In this document: in pieces, positions 55,822 through 64,000 of the stretch
How positions within the stretch are numbered: the stretch's first letter is position 1
Layout of the letters: every line of letters begins with the position of its first letter
Source: Amorphophallus konjac
Taxonomy: Eukaryota; Streptophyta; Magnoliopsida; Alismatales; Araceae
Direction of reading: 5' to 3'
Length of the DNA stretch: 64,000 nt
Assembly: GCA_022559845.1 (NCBI GenBank)
Contig: CM040126.1
Span: forward strand, 145,522,064-145,586,063
Notes under the pieces: generated by a model
What the model was told of the DNA's origin: nothing
What the model saw: the letters and a program-made list of their open reading frames with translations, nothing else
Databases searched by the model: none
Program-made: the position numbers and the translations under genes

Positions 55822-57205
55822 GGAAGCATGGATCAGAAAGCAGAGAGGGAAGACGTACGGACGAGAGGTCTCTGTGCATGCAAGTGTGTACATAGATAGA
55901 TATACTATACGTTCTGAAGAGACTCGATCGTACGTGTGGCTGGGTTTTGCAGGCCTCCAACGCTGCGGCAAGAGCTGTCGGCTCCGGTGGCTGAACTACC
56001 TGAGGCCGGACATCAAGAGGGGCAACATCTCCGGGGAGGAAGAGGAGCTCATCATCCGACTCCACACCCTCCTCGGGAACAGGTTATTTATTTAATTAAT
56101 TATCCATGGGAACGTACGTTCTGAATTATAACTCCCTCATCGCACGTACGTCTGCCGTACGTGCAGCCAATATATATATATATATATACAACCTGTTGAA
56201 AGAGTAGACTACGTACGTCTTAATGAATTTGTCTCTTTGGAAACTATCATTAAGTTAAAAGAGAGAGGGACATCGAGTGCCGGAAGAATAGGTAGACGCA
56301 TGCAATTAATTAATGGGATGCGTTGAAGGGTTGGCAACAATTAACTAATTTAAGAGTGTGACGTTAAATTAATAACAAAACTTATAAATTTAGAGGTACA
56401 TGATAATTATAAGCATGCATAATTTTATTTTTAAGATGTCCCATTGTTAAAATAAATAAATAAATCAATAAATGAGATCAAGCACCCATGAAATTAAGCA
56501 TCGGCTAGTTGCTCTTGCAGGTGGTCTCTCATAGCAGGGAGGCTCCCCGGGCGAACAGACAATGAAATCAAGAACTACTGGAACACCAACCTCGGAAAGA
56601 AGGCGCCTGGCAGTCCCCGTCGACGTCGCCCATCAGGATCCCAGAGGCGCCCCGGCAAGCACCAAGAGAAGGGGAAGGTAGTAGAGCCACCTCCCGCGGA
56701 TCGCCAAGAAGGCCATGGGGGCGCCGTCATCCGGACCAAGGCCTCCAGGTGCACCAAGGTCTTCTTCCCGCCGCCTGCTTTGCATGAAGCGGAAGGATCA
56801 AACCAGCTGCAGGGAGAAGAGGATCACTTCAAACGCCAGAAGGTGCCATCCCCGTCGTCGACGCCCCTCCGAGACGACGACGTCTCCTTCAGCAACATCT
56901 TTCTCGACCTCAACATTGACGAGCTCATGTCGAGCACGGAAGAGCTGGACTTCCTGACAAGTACCCCCGGTGGGTGCGAGCAGGAGTACTACCTCAGCAA
57001 GAACGGCGGCGAGGAGAAGAGTGCCGTACTGTGCGCCGGCGAAGGCGAGGAGTTCATGTCGTCGGCGCCGCTCCATGATCACCAGCTGTTTGTGTCCGAG
57101 GAGGCGATCCTGGAGGAGTGGAGGGAGTGTCTCAAGCCAGTTGAGGTCACGGGCCTGCAGGCGGCTGCCATGGACGCGCATGCCTGCACTCTGAGGAATG
57201 GGTAG
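55457..57205 (+). CDS. R2R3-MYB transcription factor, TT2-like (subgroup 5), three exons, 315 aa
   Basis: The exons are 55,457-55,589, 55,953-56,082 and 56,521-57,205, all GT/AG, with the positions and phases usual for R2R3-MYBs. R2 covers roughly 14-62 (W17, W37, W57). R3 follows with I70 in place of the first tryptophan, W89 and W108. Residues 76-95 fit the bHLH-binding signature [DE]Lx2[RK]x3Lx6Lx3R exactly. After R3, [12 protein letters not shown] matches the subgroup 5 motif of TT2-type proteins. TT2 acts with a TT8-type bHLH and TTG1-type WD40 protein to switch on proanthocyanidin or anthocyanin genes; that role here is inferred. The tail is acidic ([16 protein letters not shown]), as expected for an activator. 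Intron 1 holds a CA/TA microsatellite (55,776-55,820). No damage is seen. Confidence 0.92.
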
Positions 57206-57599
57206 AGAAGCAATGTGAATCGTGAAAGGAAGAGGCGCATGCAGGATCCGTTCCTTTACACGTACTGTAGCATAATACTGAGGATCAGCCAACAAAATTA
57301 AGGAACGTTGTGATAGTACATCTTATAACAACAACAAGAACAAAACGTTTGACAAGCTATATATGTAAGAGTAGGTGCACACGCACCTGCGTTGTTCTTA
57401 TCTGAGTCGACTCAGCTTTCTGGGAAAAGAAAAGAACAGCCCTCGTGATAAGAAAGAGGTACGCATGTTCCGCATAGAGCTAGCTCACAATATCCGCGTT
57501 GTCCTGTAATGGTACGAGCTTTGAACAGTACTTTGAGTTGGGTTATCAGATTCTTAAATTTTAACTTTGATATGTCGAGTAAGAGTTTTACGGATGGGT
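57206..57599. other. MYB 3' UTR and spacer to the copia remnant
   Basis: Presumed 3' UTR followed by sequence without a recognised feature. The border with the copia LTR is not defined. Confidence 0.35.
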
Positions 57600-57789
57600 G
57601 ATCGTTGAATACCGACCGACAGTCGCAGCGAAAATGAATACAAACAAGTCACAATTCACAAAGAAAATAATTAAGAAGAATAAAAAAAAAGAACACAACG
57701 ATTTACGTGATTTTAAGGTTTAGAGTGAATCCTGTAATGACAGGAAAATGGTTCCTAGGCCACGTACCACCTTCTCTATTTATTTGTTG

Positions 57790-58615
57790 GGAAAGTCGTC
57801 TCGCGCCCGCAGATGTCTACACACACCAAGAAATCAGAAGGGCGTCAAATTAAAGGAGTCCCGAGTGTTACCCCGGGAGACAACCCTCCGATGCTTAAGT
57901 CAGCAAGAGATTAATGAGCAATAGAGAGGAGCAAAGTAAGAGAGAAGTAGAGGCCGTAGTCGTCGATCTGAGAGGCGTGTAGATCCTTTGCACGCGTGCT
58001 CGCTAGGTGATAAGGTCGTGCAGGAGGAAGCGACTCTCTGGACATAGTAGATGGCCTCTCTGTCGTAGTGGCAGGTCGAGTTGCTCTCCTCTGTAGGGGG
58101 CTCTAGTGGCAGAAATATCCGCCGTAATTCCTCTTGTATAGTAGTGTGGGGTTTAATAGAAGAATCTACCGTGCTCTTCTCTTCTGTCGATATCCCTTTT
58201 ATATGGATTGTCCTGGAGCGAGGGCCTCATCCCTTAATAGGGAATGGTCTATTTAGTAGAGTAACATTCATCCGCTATGTTGGCGGGAGTTTCCCGTTGG
58301 AAGGCGATAGTCCCGGTGCCGGCTGTTCCATGGGCGAGTCTTACGGCACTCATAGCGCGTGCTCGCTCGTTACGGGGTCAAGGCCGGCGTCGTGGGGGCA
58401 ACGGTCGGTCGTCGGAGTGTCCTCCGGCGAGAACTGCACTTGGGCCGACCTCATCGGCGTCGTGGAATCCGATGCTCTGTTGGGCCGGTGATCCTCTTAT
58501 TGGGTTGAGCGTGTATGTTCGCTCCTTGCTTGGGCTTAGCGCGCCCAAACCTTAATGGGTTGCTCGCGCTTGGGCCGTTTTTGGGTCAAACCAGATTTAC
58601 CCTTCTCAAACCCTA
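57790..58615. repeat. Dispersed repeat, LTR-like, copy 2, nested in the copia LTR
   Basis: It shares CTCCGATGCTTAAGT and TATATGGATTGTCCT with 31,835-32,755. On either side the copia LTR-like sequence appears to continue (CCTAATATCCACGGAT and GGCCACGTACCACC), so I read it as an insertion. Confidence 0.45.
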
Positions 58616-59006
58616 ATATCCACGGATAAAGATGAGTAAAATTTCACTATGTAAGCGAGAATAGGAGTATAATATTTTAAGAAGAAACACTCAACCCAAA
58701 AGATTTCTTTACACCTTTAATTTTTCTCACAGGAATTCCTTACGAAACAAGAGAGAAACAGGATGAAAAATAAACGAGCATAGTCTTTTAGAGCCCCTCT
58801 GTATATTCACTTTGTAAACTATTGTGGTGCATTTATAGGAGAAGATGGATCCCAAGATGCGTGTGCATGCATCGACGGTTTCCTCAACCCCCACGTATGT
58901 GTAGCATGGGTGGTTTCCTTGGATGAGTCCCGCGTGGAAGACGTATAAAGAGAAGAGTCATGTTCTCTCGGACTCTCTTTTACTTGAAGAGTGAGTCAAC
59001 CTAACA
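58616..59006 (-). repeat. 3' LTR portion of the minus-strand copia element
   Basis: On the minus strand it begins TGTTAGGTTGACTCAC after the purine tract. It carries a TATA-like CTATAAATGCACC at 58,826-58,838. Confidence 0.6.
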
Positions 59007-59459
59007 AATCTCCACCTTCAACTTGCTTGGTCAACACAAATGTATTTCATGACATTGATGTATCTCCTTCAAATAAGATTCTCATAAACGTAAATAGTAG
59101 AAAATGATCATCTTCTTCAAAACCCCTAAGGGTATCTTGAAGTGCTGAAAATTTTAATTAACTTCAAACAATGCTTGAAATTAGTCACTGGAAGGGGTTT
59201 TGTTAGCATGTCAGTTGAATTTTCTATACCAATATTCTTCACAACGAGTTCACCTTGAGCAATTATTTCTCGAATGAAATGATACTTAACATTAATGTGT
59301 TTTGTCTTTTCATGATAAATCTGATCTTTAATCAGTGAATAGTACTCTGACTATCGCACTGGATAATATTCACCATCTGTCCTAAATTGATCTCACTAAA
59401 TAAACCTTTTAACCATATTACTTTCTTCACTGCTCATTAATTGCCATATACTATACTTT
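59007..59459 (-). other. copia 3' noncoding and degraded coding sequence
   Basis: It includes the polypurine tract (59,007-59,020) and degraded sequence following RNase H. No intact frame. Confidence 0.4.
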
Positions 59460-60700
59460 TGTAGTAGATAATGCAATAGTAGGTTGTAAGTTAGCTTTTC
59501 AACTAACATCACATCCACCAACTGAAAAAATAAAATCAGTAAGAGATCTTCCTTTATCAAGATTTCCTATAAAGTCTGAATCAATATATCCAGTCAAAAC
59601 ATCACTATTCCTACCAAAATCTAAACTACCAACTGCATGTTGTAAATTCCTGAAAATCCACTTTACAGCATTGCAATGTACTTTGCCTAGATTTTCCATG
59701 TATCTGCTGACAACATGAATTGCCTGTGAAATATCAGACCGTGTGCATACCATAGCATACATTATGGTACCAACTGCACTGCAGTATGGAACATTTGACA
59801 TATAATCTTCTCCTTTTGAAGATTGTGGTGACAGAGAAGTTGAAAATCTGAAATGAGCAACAAGTGGTGTAGCAATTGACTTGACATCCCACATGTCAAA
59901 GCGCTTAAGTGTCTTCTCAATATACTTAGCCTAAGTCAAATATAACTTGCTTGCTCCGATCAAATATAACTTGCCTGCACCCCTATTTCTTAGGATCTCC
60001 ATACCAAGAATTTTCTTTGATACTCCAAAATCTTTCATCTCAAATTCACTACTAAGTAATGCTTTCAACTTATTAATCTTAGATAAATTATTTACTACAA
60101 TTAACATGTCAACAACATATAATAGCAAACAAATAAAAGAGTCATCTAACAGTTTTATAAATGCATCAAACCTCTTGTACTATTACCTAGGAGATTACTT
60201 CAAACCATATAAGTATTTCTTGAGAAAATGAACTTGGTTTTCTTTCCTTCAACAACAAAATCTTCAGGTTATTGCATATAAATTTTCTCTTCAAATTCAG
60301 CATGCAAAAAAGTTGTTTTCACATCTATCTACATTTACTCCAAATTCTGAGAATCAACTAATACTAGTAAAATATGAATAGAGTTATGTTTCACAACAGA
60401 TGAGAAAACATCATTACAATCAATACCCTCTACTTGACTGTAGCCTTTAGCAGCCAACTATACCTTGTATCTAACATCTTCAACACCTGGAATATCTTCT
60501 TTCCTCTTGAAAACTCACTTGTAGTCAACCATTTTCTTACCCTTAAGAGCCGTCACCAACTCTCAAATATGATTTCTATGAAGAGACTCAATCTCTTCTT
60601 TCATAGCAACTGGTCATTTGTCTACATTCTCATGAGATATAGCCTCTGAAATTTTGAATCATTAGCATCAAGTGTTTCTCTGCAATAGACAATGCATAAG
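59460..60700 (-). pseudogene. copia RT and RNase H remnant
   Basis: Minus-strand motifs in order: an LAAKGYSQVEGIDC-like stretch and IDVKTTFLHAEF (60,500-60,300), LLYVVDMLIVVNN and FEMKDFGVSKKILGMEI (60,128-59,990), and YCSAVGTIMYAMVCTRSDIS with YIDSDFIGNLDKGRSLTDF (59,800-59,540). YVDD has become YVVD, and several stops are present. The upstream RT part is missing beyond the Tat-like insertion point. Confidence 0.8.
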
Positions 60701-61029
60701 CGACTATGTATTGTAGACACGCCATTCCTGACGTCTCCTGAGAAAGTCTCATATTATTATACGATGCCTCGCGACGGCTTACGCATTTCGAATCACTTGA
60801 GTACTTCCTTTTCTTGAGTCTTCTTCCGCCCTTTTCGGCATCCGGAATCGTCTCGTCACGGCATTTGGATGGCATCAACACCAGTCAGACGCATCAAGAG
60901 GTTCCGGAACCAAGAAGGGTGTCTGTCGGGTGCCCGCCGATGCCTGATCTAAGGACCCGGGTGGGTCTTAATAATTTATTTTATTATTTTCTCGGGGCCC
61001 AAAACAAAATAAACAATATATATATTAAT

Positions 61030-61566
61030 GGAGACGTCCAGGCCCCTGGACGCCTTCATAAAAACAAAAACAAAAAATATTTGTAGAATGCCACTTGGCA
61101 TAAAAAAGACAAAAAATAATTAAATATATATATATTAATGGAGGCGTCCAGGCCCATGGACGCCTCCATAAAAAAAACATAAAAAAAAATTAAAATGCCA
61201 GCCTTGGCATAAAAGACAAAATCACAATAAAAATAACACATTTTTGGAGGCGTCCAGGCCCTTGGACGCCTCCATCACATCCATCACGGGCGCCGGCCAC
61301 CGAACGACGGTTTGTCGTGTGTGAAAAAATCCAAATTTTAGAGACGTCCAGTTAGCTGGACGCGCCCATTTCTGAATCACGAGGCGCCGCTCACAAAACC
61401 ACGCGTTGTGCCAAACCGCGTGCGGCCGTCGTCGGTTTTCGGTGGACCTGTTTGAGGCGTCCGGGACCCTGGACGCCTCCACAAAAATATTCCAAAAAAA
61501 TAAATAAAAATAGAATAAAATATTATTTCGGCCCTGATGGAGGTGTCCAGGGTCCTGGACGCCTCC
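61030..61566. repeat. Hairpin array in the 5' LTR (six units)
   Basis: Units lie at 61,030-61,057, 61,140-61,167, 61,246-61,273, 61,341-61,367, 61,454-61,480 and 61,539-61,566. Arms are of the GGCGTCCAGG / CCTGGACGCC type, with occasional wobble-compatible changes. The last unit ends 14 nt before the TATA box. Confidence 0.9.
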
Positions 61567-61580
61567 ACCCTCCGGAGCCA

Positions 61581-61588
61581 TATAAATA
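61581..61588 (+). promoter_or_regulatory. TATA box of the LTR promoter
   Basis: TATAAATA lies 14 nt downstream of the last hairpin. Transcription would be expected to start near 61,611-61,615. Confidence 0.65.
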
Positions 61589-62217
61589 GAGGCCCACCCC
61601 CTCAGTTCTGGAAGAGCTTTGAAGTGATCCGATAGGCTGCCGGAGCCCAGAGGCTACGGAGTCATTTTCTAACCCGTGGGTTCTTTTGTAGGTGGAGGTT
61701 CTGCCGGCTTCTTGGGTGTTCACGCTCGCGAGAGGAAGGTCGTCTTCATCCACCGCGCTTCCACGTCGTCCCCACGCTGCCGGAGCTCCGCCGGATTTCA
61801 CCCTCGGCTCATCCAATAAGCCTTTTCTTCCCCTTTTTCTCCATAGTTCTTTACATTCATCATATTGCACCCTCTATCCCCCTTCACAAGGGCGCCTCTT
61901 CTCTTATACTTCTTGCATCCATCATCTCATTTTCCTCCTACTCGAGTCCGAGAGGGGTTTAAAAGATAACACCAACCAGGTGTGTGTCTTGCCATCATTT
62001 CGTTATTTTTACCGCAAGGATTTGAATACTACACCTTCATCTTTCTAATCCACTTGTTACTTGTTTGTCGTTGTTTTGCAAGGGTACCCGAGGAAAGCCC
62101 TCTCCGTCGGCCGGCCGGAAGGAGAGGAAGAAGCAACCCGCCATCTCCCGCTCTTGAGGTAGGCGCGATCACTTTCTTATTCTGGGGTCTTTCGCCCCCT
62201 GACGATCACATCTTTTC

Positions 62218-62690
62218 ATCGAGGCCGCGGCGAGTCACTTCCCCAATGGCCGTTTAAATTTCTGTTCTCATATTCTCTTTATATCCTGTTATATTCTGCT
62301 CATATCATCGAGGCCGCGGCGAGTCACTTCCCCAATGGCCGTTTAAATTTCCGTTCTTATATTCTCTCTATATTCTGCTCATATCATCGAGGCCGCGGCG
62401 AGTCACTTCCCCAATGGCCGTTTAAATTTCTGTTCTCATATTCTCTTTATATCCTGTTATATTCTGCTCATATCATCGAGGCCGCGGCGAGTCACTTCCC
62501 CAATGGCCGTTTAAATTTCCGTTCTTATATTCTCTCTATATTCTGCTATATTCTGCTCATATTCTCGAGGCCGCGGCGAGTCACTTCCCCAATGGCCGTT
62601 TCAATTCTTGTTATTTAATTTCTACACCATTCCCGTCCCCCCGAGGTCGCGGCGAGTCTCTTCCCGCTATGGCCGTTTGAACTCCATATC
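62218..62690 (+). repeat. Six-unit tandem repeat in the LTR
   Basis: Units begin at 62,218, 62,307, 62,386, 62,475, 62,564 and 62,640, with spacings of 89, 79, 89, 89 and 76 bp. Each starts CGAGGCCGCGGCGAGTCACT and contains CCCAATGGCCGTTT, followed by a T-rich stretch. The last unit is diverged. Confidence 0.92.
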
Positions 62691-62865
62691 TTGCTATATT
62701 ATACTTGTCCCGCTCGCCCCGCCGGAGCAATCTCCCGTGGTGGCCCCTTCTCTCTTCTCTATCATCTCTGTGTTGCAGCAAAACAATAAAACAAACAAAA
62801 AGAGGAGCCCGCGCGCTCCGCGTCCTCTCTCCGCTTCCCGGAACCGCGTGACGTCGCTCACAGAT

Positions 62866-62884
62866 TGGCGATCACGGTGGGACC
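62866..62884 (+). promoter_or_regulatory. Primer-binding site of the second Tat-like element
   Basis: TGGCGATCACGGTGGGACC begins 3 nt after the LTR end. It resembles the TGGCGACTCCGCTGGGGAC-type site that I recall from plant Tat elements. The tRNA was not identified. Confidence 0.6.
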
Positions 62885-63485
62885 TCTACTGCTTCCTTTC
62901 GGCTACCCTTGCAAGTTCGGCACCACCCGTGCCTCTCCACCTTCGCGCCCGCGCGCGCCCCCGTTGTGCTCACGGCAACACCGTCAGTTTTGATTGGTTC
63001 TTTGTTTATTATATGTCTGTTATTTCTGTTGTTTTCTTACTCTATATATCTGTCAGCATTCCATTGCATACATCCATTCCTCTTTTCTATCCTTTTTTCA
63101 TTTTTTGAGGATCACCCTTTCCCGGTGAAGGAAGGACTCTCCATTTGGGAATTCCTCTCAACGGACTAGAATCTCCTACACTGGGACCTCCGTAAGTCCC
63201 CGACATCGAAGAATCTCCTCTTCGTTCACTGGGCTGGTTGTACCATTGAAGTTCTCCGGAGTTAGTCATTTCATTCGTGGTGAGACGAGAGACCCTAGCT
63301 GACACGGCGGTGAAACAAAAATAAACTAGGGTCCCCATTTTGTGTGAACTTCGGATCTCGTTAAAAACACAAAAAAAATCACCAAAATCAAAACACAAAA
63401 AAGGGCGTAAAGGCATCCACTTGTTTGATAATCTCTGCTACCTACTTGCTAGTGTATGTTTTTGCATTCTGGGAAAACTGTGAGC
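62885..63485 (+). other. Untranslated leader of the second element
   Basis: It lies between the primer-binding site and the first long ORF. No conserved feature is recognised. Confidence 0.5.
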
Positions 63486-64000
63486 ATGTCTCACGAGTCT
63501 TCCGAGGAAAACCACCCTAGTCGTGGTTTGACAGCCGACCCGCGAGTCTATGCTATGGACTCGGGTCCTTCTCATGACCCCTCACATGAGGTGCAGGTTA
63601 TTACCGGGGACACGTCCCTACCACAGGATATCTCTTCCTTACTGGGCGTCCTCGCCAACACGGAGCTTACCTCTGAACAGCTCCGGGCCTTCCAGGCCAT
63701 TCTAAAGGGGAAATCTGTTTCCCCCACGCCCCAGGAATCAACTCCGGCCATCGCACCTCTCCAAGAGTCCATGCAGGCCATTCCATCTCCTTCATTGGCG
63801 CAAGCCATCCAGTCTCCCTCGCTTCAAGGTCAAGCGAGCCAACAACCACCCTCATTCCAGTTCCCGTCACAATCTCAAACTCCCGTTGTTCTCCACACGC
63901 CGCTTCAGCCAGGGCCAACTGTCGGCGGTCCGACAGCTCCCTCTCATTCGGGGTTCCCCCCTCAAGTCTCCGGGAGACAGTTTCTCCCCCAGTGGCAAGT
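63486..64000 (+). CDS. First ORF of the Tat-like element, gag or extra 5' ORF (3' end outside window)
   Basis: ATG at 63,486 opens a frame with no stop for 171 codons to the window edge. It begins MSHESSEENHPSRGLTADP and continues with a short hydrophobic/acidic stretch (DISSLLGVLANTELTSEQL). A Pro/Ser/Gln-rich region follows (SQQPPSFQFPSQSQTPVV). No gag core or zinc knuckle is reached. In this position the ORF is gag, or the additional ORF that precedes gag in Ogre-type elements. Gag would form the virus-like particle. Confidence 0.65.
   Translation, partial: MSHESSEENHPSRGLTADPRVYAMDSGPSHDPSHEVQVITGDTSLPQDISSLLGVLANTELTSEQLRAFQAILKGKSVSPTPQESTPAIAPLQESMQAIPSPSLAQAIQSPSLQGQASQQPPSFQFPSQSQTPVVLHTPLQPGPTVGGPTAPSHSGFPPQVSGRQFLPQWQ

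Larger units (their letters stand above)
57600..60711 (-). mobile_element. Decayed Ty1/copia element on the minus strand
   Basis: Read on the minus strand: RT/RNase H remnants (60,700-59,460), a purine tract AAGGTGGAGAT, then an LTR starting TGTTAGGTTGAC at 59,006 and running down to about 57,600. Its 5' part is cut off by the Tat-like LTR at 60,712. The lower LTR border is uncertain. Confidence 0.7.
60712..62862 (+). repeat. 5' LTR of the second Tat-like element
   Basis: It starts TGTAGACACG and ends CGCTCACA, just before a primer-binding site. It contains six hairpins, a TATA box at 61,581 and a tandem repeat in its 3' third. Confidence 0.85.
60712..64000 (+). mobile_element. 5' part of a second Tat-like Ty3/gypsy element
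   Basis: A 2.15-kb LTR, primer-binding site, leader and the start of the first ORF. The LTR matches 13,918-14,895. It inserted into the minus-strand copia RT; the 5-bp left flank is TGTAT, and the right flank is outside the window. Confidence 0.88.

Overview
The window is plant nuclear DNA: transposon-rich, with spliced genes, TA and GA microsatellites and a 100-N scaffolding gap (14,896-14,995). GC-rich coding exons set in AT-rich intergenic DNA suggest a monocot, but this is inference and I do not name a species.

1-14,895 is the 3' half of a very large Ty3/gypsy element, probably of the Tat type. It carries the integrase end of pol on the plus strand, then about 11.5 kb of minus-strand genes, a polypurine tract and a 3' LTR that is cut off by the N gap. 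The minus-strand block holds three plant mobile domain (PMD) paralogues whose exons I could join in frame (A 700 aa, B 310 aa without the PMD core, C 778 aa) and a DUF7745-like gene (D) with one stop codon. GC-rich 26-28 bp hairpins lie in intron 1 of C, directly upstream of C's TATA box, and directly upstream of the LTR TATA box. 60,712-64,000 is the 5' end of a second member of the same family: a 2.15 kb LTR, a primer-binding site and the start of the first ORF. Together the two partial elements show most of the family's layout.

14,996-22,764 is nested debris: LINE reverse-transcriptase fragments around a degenerate Ty1/copia element with both LTRs (15,617-21,072), which itself contains a 99-bp retroposed insert. 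57,600-60,711 is a decayed minus-strand copia element broken by the second Tat-type LTR.

The host genes are: the last exon of an SPL2-like RING E3 ligase (23,168-23,447); a two-exon 86-aa membrane-anchored microprotein (27,012-27,412); a growth-regulating factor, GRF, with QLQ and WRC domains, FFD and TQL motifs and a miR396 site (37,222-38,445); an RHD3 exon fragment next to a minisatellite (about 44,478-45,082); a broken F-box gene (53,813-54,240); and a three-exon R2R3-MYB of the TT2-like subgroup 5 with an intact bHLH-binding motif (55,457-57,205). GRF and MYB look intact.

The rest is AT-rich intergenic DNA with MITEs (hAT-like with 8-bp duplications, PIF/Harbinger-like with TTA/TAA duplications), foldback elements, a 1.7 kb purine/pyrimidine inverted repeat, a 480-bp tandem duplication and many microsatellites. 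The most unusual content is the antisense PMD gene cassette together with its promoter-proximal hairpin family.
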